A program made the translations under genes and the position numbers. From contig CM044962.1 of NCBI GenBank assembly GCA_024516035.1, positions 4,402,131 to 4,466,130 of the forward strand: a DNA stretch of 64,000 nucleotides, given 5' to 3'. The notes under the pieces are model-generated. The model saw only the letters and a list, made by a program, of their open reading frames with translations, was not told the DNA's origin and searched no databases. Shown piece after piece: positions 1 to 11,482 of the stretch (position 1 is its first letter; each line of letters starts with the position of its first letter). The stretch is from Bactericera cockerelli (taxonomy: Eukaryota; Arthropoda; Insecta; Hemiptera; Triozidae).

Positions 1-520
1 TGCTTAGCACCGGCCGCGCCTGTTAATGACAAAGTATTTAGGTACGTAATCTTTTGAATATGTAATGAACATTCTATTTCACATTCGCTCTCAGTTCTAG
101 GCAATGTCTCCTCCCATTGTCATAACTCATTCCCGTATCCCTCCCAAAATACAATCATATTATCACATACCATATCCCTCCCACAACACAAACTCATTAT
201 ACATTATCACCAATTCTTCATCTTATTCATTATCTTACAATCTCCCCCCTACCATTCTAACTGATTATACTGAACATTACGACCTATTCCTCCCCAAAAA
301 CCTCTCTCCACATCCTGCGCGAATCCTCACTCCTCATTATTTGCAACATACACCTCCCTCCCATCTTTCTTTTACTCAAGTCTTCCTCTCCCTCCCATCA
401 CACAGAAAATTCGATAAAATATTTTCGTTGAGGAAGTGCAGGAGTGAGATATTTGATTCCAGTTTTTAGCAACTAGGGATGAAACTTATCTTTCTTGCTT
501 ATTTCCAATCTCTCTCTCGC
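1..520. other. No recognisable gene
   Basis: This stretch is AT- and C-rich with short pyrimidine runs. The longest open frame (104-469, + strand) is rich in Ser, Tyr, Pro and His and shows no domain, so it is not called as a gene. No repeat family recognised elsewhere in the window was seen here. Confidence 0.5.
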
Positions 521-575
521 TCTCTCTTTCACACACACACGCGCACGCACACACACCCGAACACATATGCACACA

Positions 576-662
<87 letters not shown>

Positions 663-682
663 CCGCACGCACACACACAAGT
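520..682. repeat. CT then CA-repeat microsatellite
   Basis: A short CT run leads into an almost pure (CA)n array broken by a few CG, AA and CC steps. Frames through it on either strand encode only His-Thr or Cys-Val repeats and are not genes. Confidence 0.95.
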
Positions 683-687
683 GAGGA

Positions 688-801
688 AGTTATCATATTT
701 GTGTTAATCACTTTCGTGATATCACAACTCAAACTTGCTTTACTAAATCTACGCTGAAACCGGGACTTGAACCACCGACCTCCAGGTTGTCGGTACTGAG
801 A
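688..801 (-). repeat. SINE-B copy (tRNA-derived), 5' head truncated
   Basis: It matches the reverse complement of the better copy at 38037-38188. The body (starting AAGTTATCATATTTGTG), the CTTTACTAAATCTACGCTGAAACC segment and the pol III B-box region (GGTTCAAGTCC on the minus strand) can be read. The copy stops inside the tRNA-like head. It is one of about ten copies in the window. Confidence 0.8.
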
Positions 802-849
802 CAGGGAGTGAATGAGATAGTAGATAGATATTAAAGAATATAAAATAAG

Positions 850-1800
850 AAGATTAGCGAGGCAAAGAAACGAGTTTAGGAAGAGAAGAGAGAGAAGAGA
901 AAGAGAAAAGAGGAGGGAGGGAGAGAGAGAAAGAAAGGGGGGGAGAGAGAGAGAAAGAGAGAGTGAACACAGTAGAGGGGGAGGAGAGAGAACAGAGAGG
1001 GGGGAGGGGGAGGGAGAGGTAGAGAGACAGAGAAGAGAAGGCGAAGCAAAGAGAATACGTCTCTTATTGCAGAACACATAAATCAAGAGAGTGAGAGAGA
1101 ACACAATACAGAGGATGAAAGATAAATAAGACATCGCAAGGGAGAAATAGGAGGAGGAGAAAGGTGGATTTACATTTGAGCAAAGAAGTAAAGCTAGGTG
1201 GTTTTGCTTGCAATTGGAAGAAAAAAAGAAGAGAGGAACGACTGAGGAAGCGCCATCATAAAAAGAAGAGACAATATATTAGAAAATGCTGAAAAGAAAA
1301 ACTCATAAAGGTAGGACGACAAATGTGAGGAGACAGGATACGAGGGTATGGGAGACAGGAGAGAGAGGGGGAGGGGAGGGCGAGAAGGAGGAAGTAGAGG
1401 GAGAGAGAGAAGGAGGAAGGAGGAAGAGGAGGAGGGAAGTAGGAAGGAGAGAGGGAAGTAGAGGAGGAAAGGAGAGAGAGGGAAGGAGAGGAGGAAAGGA
1501 GAGGGAGAGAAGGAGAAAGGAGAGAGGGAAGTAGAGGAGGAAAGGAGAGAAAGGGAAGGAGAGGAGGAAAGGAGAGGGAGAGAAGGAGAAAGGGAAGAGA
1601 GTGAGGGGGAAGGAGTTGGAGAGATGGAAGAAAACGGAAGAGAGAGAGGAAAGAGAAAGAGGAGGGAGAGGAAGAGAGATTGGAGGAAGGGGAGGAAGAA
1701 GAGAAGGAGAGAGGGGGAAGGAGAAATCGAGGAAAGCGGAAGGAAGGTGAATGAATACCAAGAACAGGCAATAAAACCGAGAATAATTCAGAAGAGAAAA
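850..1800. repeat. Purine (GA/GGA) tract
   Basis: About 950 bp are almost entirely A and G on the + strand, with GGAGAGAGA and GAAGTAGAGGAGGAAAGGAG units repeated irregularly. Open frames on both strands (Glu/Arg/Lys-rich on +, Leu/Ser/Pro-rich on -) arise from lack of stop codons in purine DNA. Confidence 0.9.
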
Positions 1801-2630
1801 AAAACGGAACATAATAAAATCCTTAAATAGGAACCAACAAATGCTCTAATCCTTGAATTTATGTGTTTCTTGAAAGAAAAACGCTCCCCCCTCTTTTTCT
1901 TTACAAAATAAGGGGTGGGGGAGTGAAAGTAGGGGAGGGGGGATAAGTAGCAAAGCACCGGAAGGAAAAACCCCCGAATCAAAAAAAACCGCTCCCCTCC
2001 CCCTCCTCACCTAATCTCCCCTTACTTTCTTGAGCGTAGAAAAATTGTGTTGTTTCAATTTAAAGGGAAGAAGAGGGAAAGAGAACGCTCTGATAGAAAC
2101 GCATGAAAATTGTTTTAAGACTTTTCTGATGGATTTTTTCCGGCGGAAAAAAATTGAGGGGGGGGGGGGGGCGGAAAAAATGGAAGGGGGGGTGACACAG
2201 TACACGCATGTAGAGAAATAACCTCCCCCCCCGGGGGACCTGATATTCTATCCTTGTGAGTCAAGGTAAGTAGAGAGGCCTGGAGAAAACTCACATCTTT
2301 TTCTTTCACCAGTATGAATAATTCAGTGTCAAATTTTTCTCTTTTAACACAAAGTTTTTTCGTAAATATTTTACCAATACCTGTCATCAATAAATGAGAC
2401 TTTGTTTAGACTGCGATAGTAAAGGGACTCTTTAGTCTCATTCTTGTAAGATGACCTGGTGGTGGTCGGTGAAAGTCCCAGTTTTTAGCGTAGAATAATA
2501 TTTTTTACTTTTTTTTAAAAACATGAGTGTTTCACAGCCTCTTTTTTTTGAAGTCAAGAAACAGGAGCTACTGTAGACACTTGTGGTCTGTGTCGTAGCC
2601 TGACCACATCAAAAGCAAAAGTTTGAATAG
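1800..2630. other. No gene; includes G homopolymers
   Basis: The sequence is unassigned and mostly AT-rich, with C- and G-runs around 1895-1945 and a long G run near 2158-2171. No domain-like frame was found. Confidence 0.45.
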
Positions 2631-2744
2631 TTGTGATATCACGAAAATGATTAACTCATATATGATAACTTTACTTTTTTTACTTTACTTACATACTCTA
2701 GTTTATACATAAACATAGTATATCTTCCTTGCCTTTATCCCATA

Positions 2745-3065
2745 CTAGCTTATGTTGCTATTGGGGTGGGCATTGTTCAACCTAATGGTTGAGGTTGGTA
2801 GAGTGGATCACGTTTTTTTATGGCTGGATGCCCTTCCTAGGGCCAAAGATTTTTTTTGGTTTAAACAATCTGATCAGGACGGAGGTGTTACTATCTATTC
2901 GCTGGGAATCGTACCAGCTTTCCACATTAACCTCACCCAGCCTGGGTAGAGCCGTAAATGCCAGCCTCACGTGTTTTTGAAGGAATAGAGTTTTCTTCGA
3001 AAAGTCTGCTCCAACCGGGGATCGAACTCGGAATCTCTAGAATACGGGCAGTTGCGCCACTTACA
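2745..3065 (-). repeat. SINE-F copy (tRNA-like head, shared core body)
   Basis: Read on the minus strand, a tRNA-like head with B box GTTCGATCCCC lies near 3005-3055. It is followed by a body containing CAGGCTGGGTGAGGTTAATG. Related copies lie at 22500-22775 and 24740-24960. The same body segment appears behind the 5S-like head of the SINE at 25034-25305. Just upstream (about 2630-2680, + strand) is a short SINE-B body fragment. Confidence 0.7.
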
Positions 3066-3530
3066 TTCTCTAGTTTGACTTTTTTTTTGCCGAAAATCAA
3101 ATACTTTTCCTAAAAAGCTTGGTAAATGAGCAAAATTGTAAATCATTGAACTTTTTATCTACTCTCTCTCTCTTTCTCTCTCTCCTCATTCACCGAGACT
3201 CCATTTCTCTCACACTCTCACTTCACACTCCTCACTCTCTCACTTCACACTCACATGTGACCTCTGTTGTTGAAACGAAACCCCTGTAACAGGAAAATGA
3301 GAAATTACAATTCTTTCAAAAAAACAAAAAGTAACAAGCACAAATAAACTTCTAGTCCCAACTCTGTGTATTCTACTTGAAACACGAGCATAATAGAGTC
3401 CCAGTGTACAAAGAAGAAGAAGTCCAATGTTTATTTATTCAAGTTTTTTTTGCACAGTGTTATCAGTTTGACTTTTTACTGCGTCCAGCTTTTGAACGAT
3501 ATCACATTTGACCATCTCTTTCAGTCAAGG
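3065..3530. other. No gene seen
   Basis: AT-rich unique-looking sequence with a short CT/CA patch at 3155-3260. Nothing recognised. Confidence 0.45.
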
Positions 3531-3531
3531 G

Positions 3532-3572
<41 letters not shown>

Positions 3573-3700
3573 GAGGGAGAGAGAGAGAGAAAGGGAGAGA
3601 GAGAGAGAGGAAGAGGGAGAGAGAGAGAGAAAGAGAGGGCGATAAAGTATACAGAGAGAGAGAGAGAAAAAGAGGGAGAGAGAGAGGAAGAAAGAGGCTG
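3532..3700. repeat. GA microsatellite
   Basis: An imperfect (GA)n array with GGGA and AAAG interruptions. Confidence 0.95.
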
Positions 3701-3889
3701 ACTAAAAGCTGGTACGGAAAACTTCAAATGAACCAACTGAAGCTATTATACAAGAGAATATGAAAGAAGGAGGAAGGGGGAAGAAGAAAGATTAGGGGAG
3801 GGACGGAATGGGAGGAGACAACTTTCAAAAGTACACTCACACACAAAAAGGGAAAGATAAAATGTTGAAGATAAATAATATTGCTACTA

Positions 3890-4350
3890 ACTGTCTCATC
3901 TTCCCTCTCTCCCTAACATCCCCTTCTCCCTTATTTACCCCCCCCCCTCTCCATGCTCTCCTTATCCAACATATCTACGCTTTTGTTTTACACACACTGA
4001 CTTTTCTCTTTCTCTTACCTCTCTCTCTCTCTCTTACCTCTCTCGGTTTCTGTCTCTCTCTCTCATACTTTTCTCTTACCTTCATCCAACATATGCTTCA
4101 ACTTTATCTCTTTCTCTCTCTTTTATGTTCTCCCCAGTTAAACTTTTCTTTCCTCTCTGTCTCTCTCACATACATACCTCTCTCTCTCTCTGTCTCTTTC
4201 TCTCTTCCTCATTCTCTCACTCACACACTATTTCTTTCTCTCTCTTTTTAAGTTTTCTTTCTCTCTTACATACCTCTCTGTCTCTTTCTCTCTTCCTCAA
4301 TCTCTCACTCACTCGCTCTATCTCTTTCTCTCCTCATCAAAGGTCAAAGG
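3890..4350. repeat. CT-rich low-complexity tract
   Basis: TCTCTC runs with interspersed TTAC, CATAC and CTCAC spacers. Phe/Leu/Ser frames through it are compositional artefacts. Confidence 0.85.
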
Positions 4351-4607
4351 TTGAAGGGAACCAGATAGTTTTTGGAGATTATCCATGATAGCAGTCTCCA
4401 TCCTTCTCTTCCACATGGTAGAATTAATCTCTTTCTCTCTCTCTCTCACCTCTTACATCGCTCGCCCTTTATCTTATCCTAGTAATATTGATATTTTCTC
4501 TTTTTCTTCTGACTTTAATCTCAAAGTAGTTACCGCTTATACTCTATCTCTATATTCTCTATCCTTATGTTGGGTAATGGGTTCCATCCCCTTCAAAAAA
4601 TCATATA

Positions 4608-4826
4608 TAATAATAATATCGCCTTATTTATACTGCCCGATTAGAACTATTAAGTCCCATTATTCCAGCAGTAAGCATTATTATGTGGTAAAAATCGCAA
4701 TTGGGAAGATAACTTGTCTTGTCCCGGCTGGGTTTCGAACCCGCGACCTCTGGAATCTCTGGATTCACAGAATGCCGCTTTACCACTGAGCTACCGGACA
4801 GCTACCGGGATTGAGCTGCCGGGACA
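4608..4826 (-). repeat. SINE-A copy (tRNA-derived)
   Basis: On the minus strand the head begins GTCCCGGTAGCTCAGTGG, carries a B box (GGTTCGAAACC) and ends CCGGGACA. The body reads GCTGGAATAATGGGACTTAA and the tail ends GGCGATATTATTATTA. The acceptor-stem halves pair, but the T stem does not pair fully, which argues for a SINE rather than a tRNA gene. The head end is partly duplicated (4800-4826). Other copies are at 12053-12256 and 51006-51213. Confidence 0.85.
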
Positions 4827-4884
4827 GACAAATATTTCTTTGGGTGATAAAAAAAAAATCCTTATTTTCTTCATTTTATTTTTT

Positions 4885-5122
4885 CGGTTGAACGTCGCTT
4901 TCAATTTGCATGGCATATTCACGAATGGGGTTTTACCCTCCATTGTCTAGACACTCTTTAACCAGATACTCAAACTAACCTCAAAAAGTCCAAGTGGGGC
5001 CGGGAACAGCCTGGATTACGAGGGTTCGAATGGTCACCCATCCAAGTCCTCACCTCTTTGGATGTTGCTGAACTTTAGTGACTGAAAGAGAACTGGTGTA
5101 TACAACGAGCTATTGACGCTGG
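4885..5122 (-). repeat. 5S-rRNA-derived SINE, diverged copy
   Basis: On the minus strand it starts with a 5S-like head containing a diverged relative of ACTTGGATGGGTGACC and runs into the same tail as the element at 25034-25305 (AATGGAGGGTAAAACCCC, then TTGAAAGCGACGTT). The copy is diverged and contains internal changes, so it is older than the 25-kb copy. Confidence 0.75.
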
Positions 5123-5129
5123 CTCTAAA

Positions 5130-5520
5130 TATCTTATTTTCTGTTAGTGGTATAAGAAGAGGGGAAAAGGAGGAGCAGGATAAGAGAGAGAGAGAGAGAG
5201 AGAGAGATAACATTATGAAGAAAAATATGCGCTTGAATACCAGGCTTGATAATTATTAAAAGCAATAAACGTTTGAAGAGTATAATTATTCAGTGTACCG
5301 TGGATACAATTCTTATGAACGCCTAGAAACATTTTTAGTTATGCAATCCGGGAAGCAAGAGATGGTGGAATATCTCCTACAATTTTTACCAACTTACCTG
5401 TGAATTCAGTACATATTACATTGGTCTATTTCTATCGTTATTGTATTGTTAAAAAAATAAATAATCTTTTCTAATATTATATTTTGTAGGTTGTAGGCAG
5501 TGCCTTTATTTATCACATAA
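5130..5520. other. No gene seen
   Basis: Holds a short GA run at 5183-5208 and AT-rich sequence. No family or coding frame recognised. Confidence 0.4.
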
Positions 5521-5801
5521 CTAGCGGGTTACACCCGCCGCTTCGCCAGCCCATCAAACACACACAACGCTCACCCACACACACCCACCCACACATGCAC
5601 ACACACCCACACAAACACACCACACACACACACCACACACACACACACCACACACACACACACACACACACCCCACCACACACACACACCACACACACAC
5701 CAAACACACTCACACACACACACACAACACACACACACCACACACACCAACACACCACACACACACACACACACACACACACCACACACACACACCACAC
5801 C

Positions 5802-5840
<39 letters not shown>

Positions 5841-6525
5841 ACACCACGCCCCACACGCACCACACCACACCACCACACCACACCACACCAAACACACACA
5901 CACACACAAAATGTCATTTAGGTTTGAAAAAAAACCTGAATATTTTTTGTCGCCCATTTTTTTTCTGGTCTTCCCCGGCGTAGCTCAAGAATGGCTCATC
6001 AGAATTTCGCGATCAATATGTCAAATGAAAGCCTAAACCCTTGCCTAAAACTTTTTCGCTCAGAGTTGATAGGTCGTCACTTCAAATTTCGAGAAAAAAT
6101 GTCATTTTGGTCAAAAAACGTGAATATTTTACATGTTACCCATCCATTTTTTTACCTTACCTGGCGTAGCTCAAGAACGGCTCATCAGAAATTCGCGATC
6201 GATATGTCAATTGAAAGCTCAAACCCTTGCCTAAAACTTTCTCGCTTTGAGTTGATAGGTCGTCGCGACAAATTTCGAGAAAAAATGTGATTTTTGTCAA
6301 AAAACGTGAATTATTTTTGCGTCACCAATCCATTTTTATCCTTACTCATTGTAGCTTAACCTCAGGGAGATATAATCTAGCCTAGAAGAATTTCCTGATC
6401 CAAAGGGACCTATGTGCAAAATTTCAGGTTTCTCGGTCAAACGGTGTGGATTTGTATAAAGAACATACATACACACATACACACATACATACATACAGAC
6501 AGCTTTCTTTTATAGATATAGATAA
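5521..6525 (+). repeat. Interspersed repeat with CA array and internal duplication
   Basis: It begins ACTAGCGGGTTACACCCGCC and ends with (CATA)n, (CAGA) and TATAGATATAGAT, which looks like the ends of many arthropod short interspersed or RTE/Helitron-like repeats. Inside are a CA/CCA array (5553-5910) and two diverged direct copies of a unit of about 185 bp, each starting GGCGTAGCTCAAGAA and containing AAACCCTTGCCTAAAACTTT. The frame at 5991-6290 simply reads through this duplication. Confidence 0.7.
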
Positions 6526-6579
6526 GTTTTTGTTCGAAAAGAAAATTGTGTGAAAATTATATATTTTTTCAATATTTTA

Positions 6580-6835
6580 AAATGAGAGAGAGAGAGATAG
6601 AGAGGGAGGGTTGGAAGGAAGAAAGGGAGAGAGAGATATAGAGAGAGGGAGAAGAGAGGAAATAGGAGAGTTGTCAAGTAGTAAAAAGACAGGAGAATGG
6701 GGACAGGACTAGGGGAAGATGAAGGAGATCATGAAAAAGTAGGGGAGAGGGATTAAGAATAGGGGCGAAATAGGGGAGGAAGGGAGAGAGAACGAGAGAG
6801 GAGAGTTAGAGAGAGATGGAGGATAAGAGGAGAAA
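6580..6835. repeat. GA-rich tract
   Basis: Purine-rich low-complexity DNA without a gene. Confidence 0.8.
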
Positions 6836-6863
6836 ATAAAACACAAGTCCTTACATTACACAT

Positions 6864-6919
6864 ACATAGGTATCTTTAATTGCTAGCGCGTGTGAGCTAG
6901 CAATTAAAGATACCTATGT
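6864..6919. repeat. Perfect 24-bp inverted repeat (hairpin)
   Basis: The arms at 6864-6887 and 6896-6919 are exact reverse complements, separated by the 8-nt loop GCGTGTGA. The right arm runs directly into the first unit of the adjoining minisatellite, so the left arm is an inverted unit of that array. Confidence 0.95.
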
Positions 6920-7232
6920 TATACGTCATATAAAGATACCTATGTTCTACGTCATATAAAGATACTTGTTCTACGTCATATAAAGATATATATGTTCTAC
7001 GTCATATAAAGATACCAATGTTCTACGTCATATAAAGATACACCTATGTTCTACGTCATATAAAGATACACCTATGTTCTACGTCGTATAAAGATACCTA
7101 TGTTCTACGTCGTATAAAGATACCTATGTTCTACGTCATATAAAGATACCTATGTTCTACGTCATATAAAGATACCAATGTTCTACGTCATATAAAGATA
7201 CCAAAGTTCTACGTCATATAAAGATACACCTA
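6905..7232. repeat. Minisatellite, 26-29 bp unit
   Basis: About twelve units of the form TTCTACGTCATATAAAGATACCTATG are in tandem, with CGTCGTATA, ACCAATG and ACACCTATG variants. Unit length varies by two to three bases. Confidence 0.95.
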
Positions 7233-7379
7233 TGTTCTCTCACATATATCACAACTTGGAAGCAGTAGGGATTGGTTATCTCGGAAACGGTTTTTTTTTT
7301 TCAGGCGAGCAAACAAGCGATCTTTTTTATGTTCCCGAAAAGTACACCAGTACTTCATGGAAACATACTAAAAACGTTT

Positions 7380-7575
7380 ATGTAAAAGATAAAGAAATAA
7401 AGGTCTGGCTGGGGGACTATAAACAGGGAGTAGACCAGCATTGGCTTGGTTCGGGGGGTCCTTGTCAATTATTAGCCTCCTTGTAAAGACAGTGGTAAAA
7501 GTGCTGAGTCATTCCTCCACTGTCTAGCTACCATCGTTCACGATGACGCCACCCTATGATGATGAAAGAAATAAA
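7380..7575 (+). repeat. Interspersed repeat family H
   Basis: This segment, from GGACTATAAACAGGGAGTAG to GATGACGCCACCCTATGATG, recurs at 50650-50860, where its first third is duplicated. No coding or RNA-gene signature was recognised. Confidence 0.75.
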
Positions 7576-7709
7576 GATCATTGTTATTCAAGAGTTATTG
7601 AAACTCCACAAGCACTTGCAGGACATTATAGCTTAATTTAATAAGTCAAGTTAAGCAGAAAATATTCAAACAGCATGTTCAAAGTTTAAATAAACAGAAC
7701 CATTTTTAC

Positions 7710-7848
7710 TTTCCTTATCCGATAGAAAGGTTTTTACTTTCCTTATCCTATAGAAAGGTTTTTACTTTCCTTATCCTATAGAAAGGTTTTTACTTTCCTT
7801 ATCCTATAGAAAGGTTTTTACTTTCCTTACCTATAGAAAAGTAAGTAA
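7710..7848. repeat. Minisatellite, about 28-bp unit
   Basis: Five tandem copies of a unit reading GGTTTTTACTTTCCTTATCC followed by TATAGAAA. Only single-base differences are seen. Confidence 0.95.
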
Positions 7849-7849
7849 A

Positions 7850-8180
7850 GAAATCATTTTATACATTAAACAAGCGGCTGTACTTATTTTTTTTACATTA
7901 GAAACAGCGTATTACATAAAAACTTAACAGGAATTCACGATTCCCACAAGAACATACACGTTTTTTCAGTATACATACCTATTACACAAAATTCTACATA
8001 CTCAGAAGAACATACATTCACTTCTTTTTTTAGCATACTCATGTACATGTTCAAAAGAACATACATACATGCTTTTTTCTTTACATACAACGGAACCTCA
8101 CGAAACCCAGGGTCCCATTGTCTTCCTGCATTCCACATTATTCCGGAGACGTCAAGAAATGCGGCAAGATTAAAAGCTGG
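7850..8180. other. No gene seen
   Basis: AT-rich sequence with several short ACATACA-type motifs. Nothing recognised. Confidence 0.4.
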
Positions 8181-8204
8181 GGGAGGATTCTCTCGGAATG
8201 AAGG

Positions 8205-8640
8205 AAAATGGGGGGGGGGGGGAGGAGTAGGAGGAGAAGGAGAAGGAGAAGAGGAGGAGAAGGAGAAGAGGAAGAGAAGAATGTGTGGACGAGAAGCAGA
8301 GGGAGGAGAAACGTGAGGTAAAGAGGAAGAGAAAAAAGGAGGATAAAGAGGAAAAGGAGAAAGAGGAGAAGAAGGAGAGGGAGGAGAAACGTTAGGTAAA
8401 GAGGAAGGGAAGAGTAAGAGAAGAAGGGAGGATGAAGAGGAAGAGGAGAAAGAGAAGGAGGAGAAGGAAGAGGAAGAGAAAAATGTGGGGAGGATGAGGA
8501 GGAGAAGGAGGATAAACGTGAGGTGGATGATTAGAAGGAGATGGTTAGGGAAGAGATGAATCAGGACAGGGAGGAATAAAGGAGAATAATGTGTGAAAGA
8601 GGAGGAGGAGGAGGAGGAAAGGACTTTGTGTGTTGAGTGA
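8205..8640. repeat. GGAGAA purine tract
   Basis: Imperfect (GGAGAA)n/(GAGGAA)n. The long minus-strand frame spanning it (7935-8816) is rich in Ser/Pro/Leu through composition and is not called as a gene. Confidence 0.85.
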
Positions 8641-8879
8641 AGACAAAAGCTCCAAATTCCACACAACACAAAGAATGTTCTCCCAGTAGAACAATGGTGC
8701 TCGCGGGCTACATCACTATATGTGCACAATGCACACATGTACAATTGTACATGTACATATATATATGACAACAGATACATACACTGGGTTATTACGCTAT
8801 ATGTGTAGTTGTACAATGTACATATATGAAAACAGATACATTAATACAACGTCAAACACTCTTTGTTTCGTTAGAATAC

Positions 8880-9000
8880 TTAGGGCCGTATTATAAAATA
8901 GGATTAATAAATCTAAACCGACCCTTAGATTTTCTCAGCTAACCAATAGTTAAGCGAACGAAGTGAGCGAAGCGACCTCACTAAGTGAGTTTCGGTCTTA
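8880..9000. repeat. Partial MITE-like end, family G
   Basis: GGGCCGTATTATAAAATAGGATT resembles the terminal repeat of the family G elements at 39123-39317 and 44120-44283. No matching right end was found. Confidence 0.45.
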
Positions 9001-9039
9001 ACTTGCATACTGGATGATTTGGCTTTCGTTTGTCTGAGA

Positions 9040-9062
9040 GAAAGAGAGAGAGAGAAAGGTGA

Positions 9063-9112
<50 letters not shown>

Positions 9113-9219
9113 AGAGAGAGAGAGAGAGAGAAAGAGATGGAAGAAACTTAAGAAAGACGAAGGAAAATAGAGAGATAGAGATGGAAAGAGAATAAAGATA
9201 TTGTACTAATCAGTGGGGG

Positions 9220-9277
<58 letters not shown>

Positions 9278-9300
9278 CAAAGAGACAAAGAGAAGGAAGA
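9040..9300. repeat. GT and GA microsatellites
   Basis: (GT)n at about 9062-9111 is followed by (GA)n, and a second (GA)n array lies at 9220-9275 behind a G run. The intervening AAGAAACTTAAGAAAGACGA segment occurs twice (9143 and 9297), so the block is partly duplicated. Confidence 0.9.
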
Positions 9301-9619
9301 AACTTAAGAAAGACGAAGAGATAGAGAAAGAATGAGAACAGATATAAGATGAAGGGAGAGGGAGAGAACACCAGCAGTAAACTTATGAGAAATGTGGCAA
9401 TAAAAGAAATGGTATATCCCACTTTTTCATTCTGCTTTTTTTCTTCTGTAAAATAATATAAAATCCAAAAAGTTAAAAAAGAACAGAACATGTGCTGGTA
9501 ATGTGAGTTGTCTCCCAACTTTCTCTAGCTATTTGTTTTCTGATGCTTTCCTTTTTTTTTATCTTTTTTTCAAATTCTTTCTCTTACTACGAATTTTCTT
9601 TTCATAATATGTATGTGTA

Positions 9620-10618
9620 TAATATTTATCTCTCCACGCCAAAAAACTTACAACTCCACAAGTTATCAAGTCACACTTCTCGTCTCTTCTACAAAACTAC
9701 GACACTTATACTCACATCTACACTGATGGCTCCAAGGACCAGAACAACGCAGGATGTGCCTTCACTATACCTAACCAGCAAATCACCAGAATGTTCCGAC
9801 TGGACCCGATATCAAGCATTTACGCCTGTGAACTATACGCCATATACTCTGCCTTGAAATATATAAATGACGAAGAAAATTATATTTCACAAAATAATTA
9901 CGTCATCATATCCGATTCACAAGCCGCCCTACAAGCAATTTCCAATTTCTTCCAAATTAAAAATCAATTACTCATGGAGATTCAGACTCTCACCGATCAA
10001 CTCCACCTGTCAAGAAAACAAGTCTCCTTCCTATGGTGCCCAAGTCACTGCGGGATCCAAGGGAATGAAATTGTAGACCGAGCAGCAAAGGAGTCTCTCA
10101 CCACCCCCAACATACCGTCCTACGAGAACCTTCTACCCAGCGACCTCATCCAATATCTCAAGCACCAAACCTTCAAACACTGGAGAGAAACTTTTCGCCA
10201 AATATCCATAAAAATATCCGAAATAAAACCTATTCCAGCTACATGGCAGTCCTCCCTTCAAAAATCACGCCTTACTGAAACAACCCTCGCAAGACTGAGA
10301 ACAGGACACAGCCCTCTCACCCACCAACACCTCCTCAGAAGAGAAGACCCTCCAGACTGTCCGTGTCGCGAGCGCCTTACAATAAAACACTTGCTAGTCT
10401 CATGCACCCTCCACTCAGTCGCACGGAACCAGATATTTCCAATCAGCCAACAGACCATAGGACAATTGCTTCAGGACTCAGACGATCAAATCCATAAAGT
10501 TATGTCTTTTATACAGAGAGCCCGAATCCAAGGATTATAGATAGTTTGGAATATTTATTATTATTAATATATTTGTACTTTTATACCAGGACACTTGTGA
10601 GATGGGATAATTACATTA
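9620..10618 (+). pseudogene. 5'-truncated LINE: RNase H and C-terminal end of ORF2
   Basis: The frame stays open from about 9620 to the stop at 10540, although the first ATG is only at 9791. Before that ATG it encodes an RNase H catalytic motif (YTDGSK, 9719-9736). Next come CELYAIYSAL, ISDSQAAL and FLWCPSHCGIQGNE, giving the usual order of acidic residues (D, E, D) and the late His/Asn motif. A C-terminal Cys/His motif (CPCRERLTIKHLLVSC) follows. This is the layout of the 3' part of pol in LINEs that carry RNase H (I, R1, Jockey-related groups). Endonuclease and RT are absent, so the copy is a 5' truncation, typical of incomplete reverse transcription. About 80 bp of 3' UTR lead to an A/AATA-rich tail. 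The exact clade is not determined. Confidence 0.85.
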
Positions 10619-10845
10619 AAAAAAAATAAATAAATAAATAAATAAATAAAAATAAATAAAAACCAATCATTCTAGCCCACAATGATCTGACCAAACGCAG
10701 GTCACTTGTGAGATAAAATGATTTTATTTAAAAAAAAAAAAAAAAAAAAATCCCGAAACTTCCCATCCTACAATGGCCTGAGATGCTAAATTGGGAATTT
10801 AAATATTGTACCTTAAAAAAAAAAAAAAAAAAAAAAATATTTATC
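10618..10845. repeat. A-rich tails: (AAAT)n and two poly-A runs
   Basis: TAAA/AATA repeats at 10620-10665, then poly-A runs at about 10731-10750 and 10815-10837. The ACTTGTGAGAT(G/A)(G/A)(G/A)AT motif before the first tail recurs before the second run. This suggests stacked or duplicated 3' ends of the same LINE family. Confidence 0.7.
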
Positions 10846-10884
10846 TCTGAGTAGATTACACAGACAAATACTCTTGCAAGTTTA

Positions 10885-11360
10885 CCTAGTGATCCGTTAA
10901 GTCTAATGGTAATAATAATAATAATACCTGTTAAACAGGTGTATATTTACGGACCAAGCAATATATAAACATAATTATAACAAGAATACAAATACAAAAT
11001 ACAAGAATACAAATTCAAAATTATTAGCTAGTGATCCGTTATTGTTAAGCCTAATGGTAAATAGATCATTAGCTAGTGATCCGTTAAGTCTATTGGTAAA
11101 TAGATCATTAGCTAGTGTTCCGTTAAGCCCAATGGTAAATAGATCATTAGCTAGTGATCCGTTAAGCCTAATGGTAAATAGATCATTAGCTAGTGATCCG
11201 CTAAGCCTAATGGTAAATTGATCATTAGCTAGTGATCCGTTAAGTCTATTGGTAAATTGATCATTAGCTAGTGATCTGTTAAGCCTAATGGTATAAATAG
11301 ATCATTAGCTAGTGATCCGTTAAGCCTAATGGTAAATAGATCATTAGCTAGTGAGCTAAA
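10885..11360. repeat. Satellite, 39-bp unit
   Basis: About eight tandem units of ATTAGCTAGTGATCCGTTAA plus GCCTAATGGTAAATAGATC occur from about 11020. One isolated unit precedes them at 10888-10925, followed by (AAT)n. Variants are TCTATTGG for CCTAATGG and AAATTGATC for AAATAGATC. Confidence 0.95.
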
Positions 11361-11482
11361 AGCTATTGAGGTGGGTGGTCAGTATTATTATAAAATATAT
11401 TGTCAAATGGATGTTGAACTTGTTTAAATGTTGGATTAGTTACCTTTTTTGGGTGATTCCATTACTTTTCTTTCTAAAAGAT

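Noticed and set aside
104..469. 121-codon open frame
   Set aside because: Low-complexity composition, no domain, no splice or regulatory support.
5513..5957. Cys/Val-rich or His/Thr-rich proteins
   Set aside because: Translations of a CA/GT array.
7232..7486. 84-codon open frame starting near the end of the minisatellite
   Set aside because: The last third is the interspersed family H repeat; no domain or homologue-like motif is seen.
7935..8816. 293-codon minus-strand frame
   Set aside because: Most of it crosses a GGAGAA tract whose antisense lacks stops; the ends are unrelated AT-rich DNA.
10885..11360. CRISPR-like array
   Set aside because: The 39-bp units are contiguous with no unique spacers and the DNA is eukaryotic; it is a satellite.
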